DNA from: Phoronis australis
Lineage: Eukaryota > Phoronida > Phoronidae
Assembly: GCA_002633005.1 (NCBI GenBank)
Contig: NMRA01000307.1
Span: forward strand, 256,687-320,686
Direction: 5' to 3'
Length of the DNA stretch: 64,000 nt
Shown here: positions 57,301 through 64,000 of the stretch, piece by piece
How the letters are laid out: every line of letters begins with the position of its first letter
How positions within the stretch are numbered: the stretch's first letter is position 1
Notes under the pieces: generated by a model
What the model saw: the letters and a program-made list of their open reading frames with translations, nothing else
Databases searched by the model: none
What the model was told of the DNA's origin: nothing
Position numbers and translations under genes: made by a program

Positions 57301-60300
57301 ATGAACTAAGCAGAGTTGTATCTCGAAATATAAATACCGAGATTACTTTTCAGATCTCAAGAAAGACGGCTTTGGCGACTGCCCAGTTTTCCGCTGTTTC
57401 GTAGCTGAGGTTCAATGCAGTAAGTTGGAATTCGATTTGTGCGGTTTACGTGATAACGTTTTGTCTACTTTGCTAGAAAACACCGGACAAACCCTCTAGG
57501 AAACGAAAAACATGTAATAACGTTCTTAATAATGGAGCTTTTCCGCAAACTCGGTGTGACGCCATTATATGCCGTATATACAAACAATGCTCTGTTAATG
57601 ACACAAATAATTATCATGGAATATCCCTGATATCAGTAGTTGGAAAATGTTTCACTAAAATTTTAAATGGTCGGCTGACGACCTGGCCTGAGGATCGTGA
57701 ACTTTTTGAAGAAAAATAAGTGGATTTTCGAAAGTGATACTCCACAGAAGATCATTTTGGGTATTTTTATGGTATAGACTACAAAACATTGGAATTCACG
57801 GGAAAATTCTTACCATTATGACGTCTACAGCCAATTAAGACCGTGCTTTCGAGCTGATGGTGGTCTTACTAAATATTTCAAAAATTTAAAAGATACTTGT
57901 CAAGGCTGTATGTTAAGTTCATTCCTCTTTACTGTGTTTTTGAACGAATTTTTGAATTATGTCGAGAAGGACTGTTATGGTGGAATTTTTGTGAATAAGA
58001 ATGTATCGGAAACTGGTGCTCTCCTGTATGCAGATGGCCTTGTGGCTTGTTCATTAACATCCTGGCGGTTGCAGAAACAATTGTCTGAATGAACACTTTG
58101 CACAAGTCCTGCTTAGATTGGGACATGGAGGTAAATTTAAAAAAGTGATGGTGTTCCGTAGAGGTGGCCGTCTACGAAAAGATGAAAAGTGATATTTTGG
58201 TGGTCAACTCGTTAAGGTTGTGTCACGTTACACATATATTGGGATATGTTTCACTCGGAAACTGTGTTGGTCTAAAGCTACAAATAAATTACGCTTCCTT
58301 GTCAGGCTATAAAGGTTTGTATAGAGTTGTTAAATAAACTGCAACATAAGTGTGATCGTCTTCCTCCCAAAGTCGCTTTTGAGGTATTTGATAAGATGGC
58401 TTCTCCTGTTCTAAATTATGGATCTGAAATATGGGGCTATTGTCAAAATAAATCTGTAGAGCGGGTGCGTTAAAGTTTTGTAAACGACTGTTGTGTGCGA
58501 GTTGCATAACTAGCGGTGTTGTTGTCCATGGAAAATGTGGAAGATTTCCACCTTTTGTGAAATACTTTGTGAAGTGTATCAAATACTGGCTTAAATTAAT
58601 AAGAATGCAAAGAATAAGGTATTATAGAGCTGTTTATGACATATTGTTTGACCTGGACTGTGCGGGAAGGCGTACTTGGGCTACCTCTGTTAGATTACTG
58701 TTATTTTGGTATGGTTTTGGTCTGGTGTGGTTGCAATACAGTGTCGAGTGTGAGGAAATGTTGTTGATAACTCTTGAACAGAGGTTCAAACACTGTTTTT
58801 ACAGGAGTGGGACAACGTTAAGCTGAACAGTCCTGCACACGAAACTTATAATTTAATCAAAAACGAATTTTGGATTTGAATCATATCTAGCTTTGCCTAT
58901 ACTATTTAGTTTTATTAGCTCTATGGAAGACTAAGTTGCTCAAATCATAAGTTTAAAGTCCTTCTCTCACGCGTTGTTAACCCTTATTACATGGTTAGAA
59001 GATGTTATAAGTATCCAAGAAGTACCTACCCCATAACTAATACACGATCCGTACTCGAAAACAGTTTAAATGAACGCGCCACTCACGATTCGCACCCGAA
59101 GAAACACCGCCATTTTGAACTTGCCGCGAACCCGGAAGTACAATTCATTCAGGAACCCAGGCCGAGAAAACGCCGTCAGTGCGACTGGAGCAGTGCCTGT
59201 ACTGTTACCAGCCAGCAAACGGGGATAAAAAAATCGACAGCGCGCCTTAATTTTGATAAAATCAAACTACGGACAATTTTATGGAATTTGCTGAAGAAAT
59301 GTGGCGAATAAATTTTGACAGAAATTATTTTGCCAGACTCGGGACCGCAGCCTATCGGACCCGGTGCGGATCGAGACCAGACACTGGCGAACGGTAAATG
59401 CATGCGGTTGCAAGCTGTTTTGTCGAAGTAAAATGGTCAAATGATAAATGCTGCATATATTCAAGGGTAGTTTCAGACACTTGCATGAAATTACGGGCTG
59501 GTTAGTCCTGTGTCACACTGCCGCGGCAGACCTTAGTTAGCCTCAGTCACCAGCTACCAGTGAAGACTATAGTCAAAATACAGCTTGTTAGTAGGCCTAT
59601 ACAGCCTCCCGTTCAGTAGCGCTAGGACCTCGCTAAGAAGCAAGACTTCGCGAGATTACGTGAGATATTGCCGTGTATTTTAAATGAGAACATGTGACTT
59701 TGACTAGGATTTTGCAAGGTCCTAGCGTAGGTCCTAGCGTCTAGTGAACGCACGCCAGCTTTGCGCCAAGACTACCCTTAGGCCTAACTGGTCGCTGGCC
59801 ACAAACACAAAAAACACGAAAATTGAACAAAGTTTCTTTTTTGTAGCAACGTTTGTCAAAATGTATCAACGTTAAATCTTCACAAATTACAAAGTAGCCG
59901 ATTGAACATGCCTTTCAGTTCAGCAAAAGTCGACATTGTAGGTGCCGCCAGAAATGAGACGAAGTCCAACGGGAATTGTGAGCACATTTATCACTTAATG
60001 AGTAACAACTGCGAGGCTGAAATTTGGTGAACACTGCTAAATCGTGCAGAATAGTAAGTAAAGATATGTCTAACTAAATTTCACCGTAATTTGTTGGCGA
60101 AAACAATTTACACAAAGTTTTAAACTCGTAACTCATCCCGCTGTCCTCCAATATGGCCGACGCGATCCAAACAAAGTGACCCAAATTTCGCCACAAAACT
60201 TGCAATAACTTTACAGTGCTTGCCCCGATTTTGATACTTTTTCGATTTTTACTGAGTAGAATGTACTACCTTTCCGATGATAGCAAAGTTTTTTTTCAAA

Positions 60301-63300
60301 ACGAGGAAAAAAATAAAACCGAAAAAAAATTGGTTCGACCCATATTGGTTCCTAGGTTCGACCCGCCTACGTAAGGAACTAAACACCAATGCTATTTTAA
60401 CATACTAAGTACGCGTAACATTCCAAAAAAATCAACGACCACTAACTACAAACTATAAATACACTACATATGCAAACGAATCGCGATATATTACTAATAA
60501 AACAAAATAATGAAGACTTTTCGAGCAAGCCATAGCACATTCAGTTACAAGGAAAAAATGGCGGCGTTCAGGACAAGTTCCTGAACTGATGAGCCGGAAA
60601 TGTGGGTACGGAAATAACGGATGACAACCGGTAATCATACGCTCAGAGAGAAGGGTCAAATACTGTTAAAAAATCGCTTTTGGCAAGAAAGGCGAAAAGA
60701 ATATAAAGAAAGGGTGTCGAAAATAAGAATTTATGTAGTAAGTATTTTCGGATACTAGAACTACATGGGCAGTTTGCAACAAGGACTTTAACGTAGAGAC
60801 CGGTCGTCACCATGGTGTTGACCGTCAGCTCAGATATTGGCCGTTTTGCTGATGTAACATCGTTGAGGATGAATATCATTTTATATGTGTTTGTAACAAA
60901 TATCAGCATTTAAGAACATTATTTGTCCCCTTGGCGTGGCATGATCTAAATATATTTAAATTTAAGAAACTTCTAACAAATAATGACGTTAGTAATCAAA
61001 TCAAGCTGGTTAAGTTTGTGTATCACGCTACGTTCACAAGGACAAGGCTCTTAAAGAATGTCCTTAATTAAGTTGTGTTGTATATTTAATTTCTTTATTG
61101 TGTACTCCGCGTATGTAAATATGTTCAACTGTGCTGTGGGCCTATGGCCTTTGAGCGCTTCAGTAAAGTATACATATATACACACGCATACACACACACA
61201 CACGCACGCACGCACGCACGCACGCACGCACACACACACATGACTAGTAAACACGGTATTCCAGTCCCGCGCCCCTAAACTTGACAGATGCACCGAAGAT
61301 GCTCCTTACTCGGTGCTGACCAAATTCTTTACCAACCCAGCGCACAAACTTCATTGTCCTGTGTTCGAATGAGTAATCTGGTCCACCTGTATGGCTAGCG
61401 GGTATGGAATATTTTGGGGGCGTGAGTCCACTTTAGGGGCGCAGAGCTGGAATTTGGGCCGTAGGTTTTTGTTGATCTGTGATTGGCAAAGAGTACCTTG
61501 GCTGAAATTTTAAATTCAGTTTGACGACTGGGTTTAGCCAGACTGACATTAAAACTGGCATTCTGACGTCGGATTTGGCGACCTGGTGCTCTCTAGATTA
61601 GGCGAACTTAGGCTCTTACGTCGGTAAGTCCTGACTTCTGGTTTCAAATTGACTGACAAACTGATTCTAATATCAAGTTTCGTTTTAGGTTCTCGACTAA
61701 TTGGTTTCGCCATGTTTTTCACGGCATATTCTTCGTGGGAAGGTCGTATGTTTTATCTAGAAGATCTCTATATAACTAAAGACTACAGAAGACGAGGAGT
61801 GGGTACAGCACTATTGAATCAACTGGCTAAGGTTGTGTGAGTTAGAACCTCTCCCTGAAACATGTCATTAACCGTCCAGTGTTAAAACTCGCCTTCCTCA
61901 ATCTCTTATTTAAAAGACCAAAACGAAATTTCCGCTACTGCTTGTGATACTTCTACTGATATTGCTACTGATACTGCTACTGCTGCTGCTACTGCCATTG
62001 CTAAAGATACTGCTGTGCTACTGCTATCGCTACTGAAATTGCTACTGATATACTGCTACTACTGCTACTGCTGCTGCTATCGCTATTGTTAGTTATACTG
62101 CTACTGCTTCTGACACTGCCATTGCTATTACCGTTTCTGATACTGCTGCTACTTCAACTGCTACGGATACTGTCACTGATACTGCTACTGCTATTGCTAC
62201 CGCTACTGATACTGCTGCTACTGATACTGATACTGATACTGCTACTGCCACAGATACTTCACCTGTTACTGATACTGCTACTGATACTGATACTGCCACC
62301 GATACTGCCACTGACATTGCTACTGATATTACTACTGACACTGATACTGCACCTGCTACTGGTACTGCTACTGATACTGCACCTATTAATGATACTGTTT
62401 CTGCTGCTGATACTGCAACTGCTACCACAATTGCTACTGATACTGCTGCTGCTACTGATGCTGCTACTGCTATTGATACTGTTATTGCTACTGATACTGC
62501 TACCTATACTGTTGCTGCTACTGCTACTGATCCTGCTACTGATATTGCTATTGCTACTGAGACTGCTAATGATACTGCTACTGTTGCTGCTGCTGATACT
62601 GATACTGTTCTACTGATACTGCTACTGCTCTTGCTACTGCCATTGCTACTGATACTGCTGTGCTGCTGTTGCTATCCTACTGTTACTGATACTACTACTG
62701 CTACTGATCATGATAATAATACTTGTACTAATAATTATTTTACAACTGCATTTAGGAAATACTCAGACAATTTTTGTTATAAAAATATTGAAAGAAATCC
62801 CATAAATAAAGGTGTTATAAAGTGCAAATTGGCGGATTTACAATTTATAGACATGAATGTTTACTCATTTCTCACGTGCTCCCCTATTCAAAAACAAAAG
62901 AACACTGAGGTCATACCTTTTCTATGTGTCCCCCTCTAGGAATAAGCAAAAGAAAAACACCGCGACGTCATACCCTTTTCGGACTTTTGGCACCATTTGT
63001 CCTTTAGAAATTGTACGCAGGCCCCCTCCCGCTACACAATCACCCATTTTTGTGCTAGAAGTCGTTGACTGAGGGAACGGTTACACCTTGTGAACCCCAG
63101 CTACTGCAAGTCCGACATTAAGTAACAGCATTGTGTGCAAAAAGCTCTCATGATAAAATGTAGAGCTACAGTACAACCATTTACACGAGATTATAAACTT
63201 TCCAGTGTTAAGTTCTATTTAGAGGTTTCCCACGCATACAAAATTCTAGATACACTCTCAGTGCTATCTATGGAGTCACGGTAGTTCCCCGTCCACACAC

Positions 63301-63971
63301 TCGTAGACGACCTTGTACAAAATAGTGTAGACCAACTACAATGGGATTGTGTAGACTGCCTGGTGGGACAGAGGTTCGATTGTCGTGTACGACTTTCTTC
63401 AGCTAGAGTGCCATTGTATGTGACTTAACAGAACTCCAACCTACACACTCCAATTAGTCGTATGCGACGGTCGCTTACGACGACCACTAATCGATAGCGC
63501 CTAGATCGGGTTAGAGAAAATTGAGCAACTGGCGTTGCTGCATTCACCAAACTGAAAGAAATAACAAGGGTGAGATTTGTAAAATTAAAACGTTTCAATG
63601 TTATTGTTGATAACACACATTTTAAGTCTGGTCTGCACGCCACCTGTTGGCCACATCACGTGACCTAATGGACAATAGTGTGAAAAGATTTCTACCCTGA
63701 CCGGGACTCGAACCCGGGAACTTCTGCTAATCGTGCAGACACTCTAGTCCACTAGTCAAAATTTGCATATGTTATTGTAGATTCTTTTTGATGCTTGCAG
63801 GAAGCCAAGGCTGAAAAATGTTGTCGTATTCAGTTTAGTGTGCTTAACTGGAACACTAACGCCATCGATCTTTACAAGAAGCTGAACGGTATCAACTTGA
63901 CTGCAGAAGAAGGTTGGCTGTTATACAGATTCGACTCTAACGCTATAGACAACATTGCTCAGAATCTTTGA
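49953..63971 (+). CDS. SAT1-like: Spermidine/spermine N1-acetyltransferase (SSAT)-like GNAT gene; internal exon(s) not located
   Basis: Three exons are clear: 49953-50022 (start), 61689-61831 (acetyl-CoA site) and 63801-63971 (C-terminus and stop). They give 23 codons plus 1 nt, 2 nt plus 47 codons, and 56 codons plus stop. The start and final exons align along their length with vertebrate SAT1/SAT2, a ~171-residue cytosolic enzyme that acetylates spermidine and spermine. The segment between residue 23 and the GFAMFF motif (~45-50 residues, including the ELA..E...QV and PF.HC.VAE region) is missing from this model. It should lie within 50.0-61.7 kb, which is dominated by transposon remnants. 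Thialysine acetyltransferase (SAT2-type) activity is an alternative. Intron phases of the flanking exons (1 out, 1 in) fit an intervening exon whose length is a multiple of three. Confidence 0.85.
50023..50970. other. SSAT intron 1, start: no feature beyond the donor
   Basis: Opposed open frames at 50014-50352 and 50036-50224 were examined for SSAT exon 2 and do not match. Nothing else was recognised. Confidence 0.45.
51180..52960 (-). pseudogene. jockey/CR1-like non-LTR retrotransposon (endonuclease end to reverse transcriptase), degenerate
   Basis: Read 5'-3' on the minus strand. The end of an apurinic-type endonuclease domain (52933-52697: MTIVNVYRPPSNEF, IVMLGDFNINL) continues as LIDHIY near 52650. 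A linker frame at 52436-52182 follows. Then come RT motifs VIPVFKRNDLDD, YRPISILPSISKLFEKFAHE (~51790-51730), FRANFSTELAALELVD, DLWKAFDTIDHKILLQ (~51520), DVPQGFILGP (~51370) and MYADDTCLI (51210-51190). Frameshifts and stops occur throughout. A 91-bp (TA)n tract separates VPQG from YADD, where about 20 codons normally lie. The 5' end of the element is missing. Confidence 0.9.
51247..51337. repeat. (TA)n microsatellite, ~45 units
   Basis: Pure alternating TA over about 91 bp, located inside the reverse transcriptase sequence described at 51180-52960. Confidence 0.97.
52990..53125. mobile_element. Terminus of a GGCGGATCCAGGGG-type MITE
   Basis: TAGGCGGATCCAGGGGAGGG, then GGGATCCGGACCCC, resembles the left end of the 13997 element. 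The matching right end was not found, so this is a fragment or the element is truncated. Confidence 0.4.
53585..53670 (-). repeat. tRNA-derived SINE head (minus strand)
   Basis: On the minus strand: A-box-like TAGATCAAATGGTTAGGGTG and B-box GGGTTCAAATCC in tRNA-like spacing. The flanking sequence at 53440-53560 (GACGTTTTGGTCGGTCTATT, CCATCGTCAGGTGTTC) may be its body or an older repeat. Confidence 0.65.
54265..55480 (-). pseudogene. Integrase-core (DDE, rve-like) domain pseudogene of an invertebrate transposon family
   Basis: On the minus strand from high to low coordinate: AFAICINDCFDGFSRYILRL and VGHFMRAVEIQNGCP (~55400-55290), matching the D-G-x-S-R region of integrase cores. A shifted frame follows with FLHGRITANQRIHLWYGILR and YWMAFFRDLEKRGLL (55224-54901), the G(R/S)S.NQRIE.WW..LR..R..WW..FFKDL block of this family. 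After another break comes YVPETYDAENHEQDVDDGNV and DLCCLLMGELGLTIPNDPDE (54744-54450), the downstream C-terminal region. At least two frameshifts and several substitutions show it is dead. No inverted termini were identified. Confidence 0.82.
55616..55775 (+). pseudogene. C-terminal fragment of a non-LTR retrotransposon ORF2
   Basis: The plus frame reads RRILARFRWFGHQLKIETDR, then IPKEERLCEICNRSEIGYEI and HFLLNC. This is the post-RT pattern (L.IE.GR....I..ERIC..C.....ED..HFL..C) of animal non-LTR elements. About 50 codons remain before a stop. Confidence 0.75.
55879..55951. repeat. (CT)n/(CCCT)n polypyrimidine tract
   Basis: CTCTCTCTTTCTC, then (CCCT)6, then CTCTCTCT; about 73 bp of pyrimidine on the plus strand. 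Confidence 0.92.
55960..57400. other. Unassigned segment, fragmented open frames on both strands
   Basis: Several 60-85-codon frames occur. The plus frame around 56589-56828 (HMGLINPGSPHFFIFGEV, MALDTTVCALFLSSLEI) has a protein-like texture, but no family was recognised. It may be more transposon debris, since it is bracketed by retrotransposon fragments. Confidence 0.3.
57420..58850 (+). pseudogene. Degenerate non-LTR reverse transcriptase
   Basis: The plus strand shows, across frame changes: NNGAFPQTRCDAIICRIYKQ and YHGISLISVVGKCFTKILNG with RLTTWPEDRELFEE (RT motifs 1-2, ~57560-57715); GCMLSSFLFTVFLNEFLNYV (motif 4, ~57905); LLYADGLVACS (~58020), where the catalytic YADD reads YADG; VSRYTYIGICFTRKLCW (~58225); then LLCASCITSGVVVHGKCGRF and LKLIRMQRIRYYRAVYDILF (~58490-58640). 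Many stops and shifts are present. The loss of the second aspartate agrees with an inactive copy. Confidence 0.8.
58860..60640. other. SSAT intron sequence: no gene seen
   Basis: Examined for the missing SSAT exon(s). A frame at 58991-59311 and a short KVDIVGAARNETKSNGN peptide at ~59925 do not match SSAT. No RNA gene or clear repeat was recognised. Confidence 0.4.
60640..61245 (+). pseudogene. 3' end of a non-LTR retrotransposon with microsatellite tail
   Basis: A short plus frame reads EDEYHFIFVCNKYQHLRTLF and VPLAWHDLNIFKFKKLLTNN (60867-60990), the terminal ORF2 motif (DE.HFL..C..Y..LR). It is followed by a stop, a 3' UTR-like GGGCCTATGGCCTTTGAGCG, and a (CA)/(CACG) tail to 61245. A microsatellite tail is usual for some non-LTR clades. 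It may be the 3' end of the element whose RT lies at 57420-58850. Confidence 0.65.
61175..61243. repeat. (CA)n/(CGCA)n microsatellite
   Basis: CACACACACACACGCACGCA-type repeat, about 70 bp, at the end of the retrotransposon 3' region. Confidence 0.92.
61689..61831 (+). CDS. SAT1-like: SSAT-like GNAT exon with acetyl-CoA-binding motif
   Basis: A 143-nt exon between a TTTTAG acceptor and AAG|GTTGTG. It encodes SRLIGFAMFFTAYSSWEGR, then MFYLEDLYITKDYRRRGVG and TALLNQLAK. LEDLYI..DYR is the SSAT strand-4 block, and RRRGVG is the GNAT pyrophosphate-binding (Q/R)xxGx(G/A) motif. It enters in phase 1, compatible with the phase of exon 1. The donor was set at AAG|GT because this gives a gap-free alignment length with SAT2 across the junction to the last exon. 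Confidence 0.93.
61935..62710. repeat. ~775-bp (CTACTG/ATACTG)n hexanucleotide-type repeat
   Basis: Imperfect runs of TGCTACTGATACTGCTACTG. The plus strand gives a Leu/Ile-rich 176-codon frame (62086-62616) and the minus strand an Ala/Val/Ser-rich 111-codon frame (62428-62093). Both are artefacts of the period-3/6 repeat. It lies wholly in the last SSAT intron. Confidence 0.93.
63695..63761 (-). repeat. tRNA-like SINE head next to the last SSAT exon
   Basis: Minus strand: acceptor-like TTTTGAC pairs with GTCAGGG (with G-U pairs); anticodon arm TCTGC-ACGATTA-GCAGA; perfect T arm CCGGG-TTCGAGT-CCCGG, including the B box GGTTCGAGTCC. It is 67 nt, shorter than a full tRNA, and lacks U33. It is therefore a tRNA pseudogene or SINE head rather than a functional tRNA. 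Confidence 0.7.
63801..63971 (+). CDS. SAT1-like: SSAT-like terminal exon with stop codon
   Basis: The acceptor TTGCAG is followed by 56 codons and TGA at 63969-63971. It encodes EAKAEKCCRIQFSVLNWN, then AIDLYKKLNGINLTAEEGW and LLYRFDSNAIDNIAQNL. VLNWN..AI.LYK and EEGW are hallmark SSAT C-terminal motifs; the Tyr in LYK corresponds to the general-acid tyrosine of SSAT. The C-terminus is about as long as in SAT2. The 3' UTR runs off the right edge. Confidence 0.94.
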   Translation, partial: EAKAEKCCRIQFSVLNWNTNAIDLYKKLNGINLTAEEGWLLYRFDSNAIDNIAQNL

Positions 63972-64000
63972 CTGTTTGGATTTTAGTATGTGTCAGTAAG

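Noticed and set aside
59910-60030. Alternative SSAT-like start (KVDIVGAARNETKSNGN)
   Set aside because: Lacks the conserved I-R-x-A and D-C pattern, and exon 1 at 49953 is a far better match.
61260-61370. Candidate SSAT middle exon with KLHCPVFE, similar to FYHCLVAE
   Set aside because: The frame hits a stop right after the match, no usable in-phase donor exists, and the upstream residues do not align.
62086-62616. Leu/Ile-rich 176-codon frame resembling a membrane protein
   Set aside because: Produced by the CTACTG/ATACTG repeat within an SSAT intron; composition follows the repeat exactly.
63695-63761. Functional tRNA gene on the minus strand
   Set aside because: Good T arm and anticodon stem, but only 67 nt, no U33 and a poor D arm; it fits a SINE head.

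Overview
The window is eukaryotic (metazoan) nuclear DNA: AT-rich, mostly intron and intergenic sequence, with GT/AG-split exons, tRNA-derived SINE heads, non-LTR retrotransposon fragments, many small inverted-repeat DNA transposons and long minisatellites. Nothing in it fixes the species. Repeat style and gene content suggest a marine invertebrate, perhaps a non-vertebrate deuterostome (low confidence). Single Ns at 14538, 26606 and 45671 and a run of ten at 43856-43865 show it is a draft assembly.

Two genes are well supported. (1) Positions 1435-39080, minus strand, hold the 5' part of an ABCG1/ABCG4-type half-transporter. Seven coding exons join in phase through consensus splice sites into 441 codons. 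They give the N-terminus and the complete nucleotide-binding domain (Walker A, Q-loop, signature, Walker B, H-loop) and stop in the linker; the membrane-domain exons lie beyond the left edge. (2) Positions 49953-63971, plus strand, hold a spermidine/spermine N1-acetyltransferase (SSAT)-like GNAT gene. The start exon, the acetyl-CoA-binding exon and the terminal exon with its stop codon are clear; about 45-50 central residues were not located. The genes are divergent, with start codons about 10.9 kb apart.

Layout: 1-39 kb is the ABCG gene, with introns full of minisatellites (26-bp unit at 4.7-6.0 kb; 41-, 28-, 23-, 39-, 52- and 50-bp units elsewhere), modular diverged repeats (2.0-3.0 and 9.6-11.1 kb) and non-autonomous DNA transposons. 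One of these, at 31407-33025, sits at a TTAA inside a minisatellite that still carries an uninterrupted copy of the target. 39-50 kb is intergenic: a 62-bp near-perfect palindrome, a 341-bp GC-rich open segment between 14-bp direct repeats, a 683-bp foldback element, a ~3-kb inverted duplication containing a 555-bp direct duplication at an assembly gap, a 1.05-kb element with ~134-bp inverted ends, and a SINE. 50-61.7 kb is SSAT intronic sequence with a jockey/CR1-like retrotransposon broken by a (TA)n tract, an integrase-core pseudogene and more reverse transcriptase wreckage. 61.8-63.8 kb is the last SSAT intron, with a ~775-bp CTACTG-type repeat and a tRNA-like SINE head close to the final exon.

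The two genes act in unrelated processes (lipid/sterol export and polyamine catabolism), so no joint pathway is implied. I found no convincing undescribed multi-gene system. The unusual content is transposon and repeat architecture.
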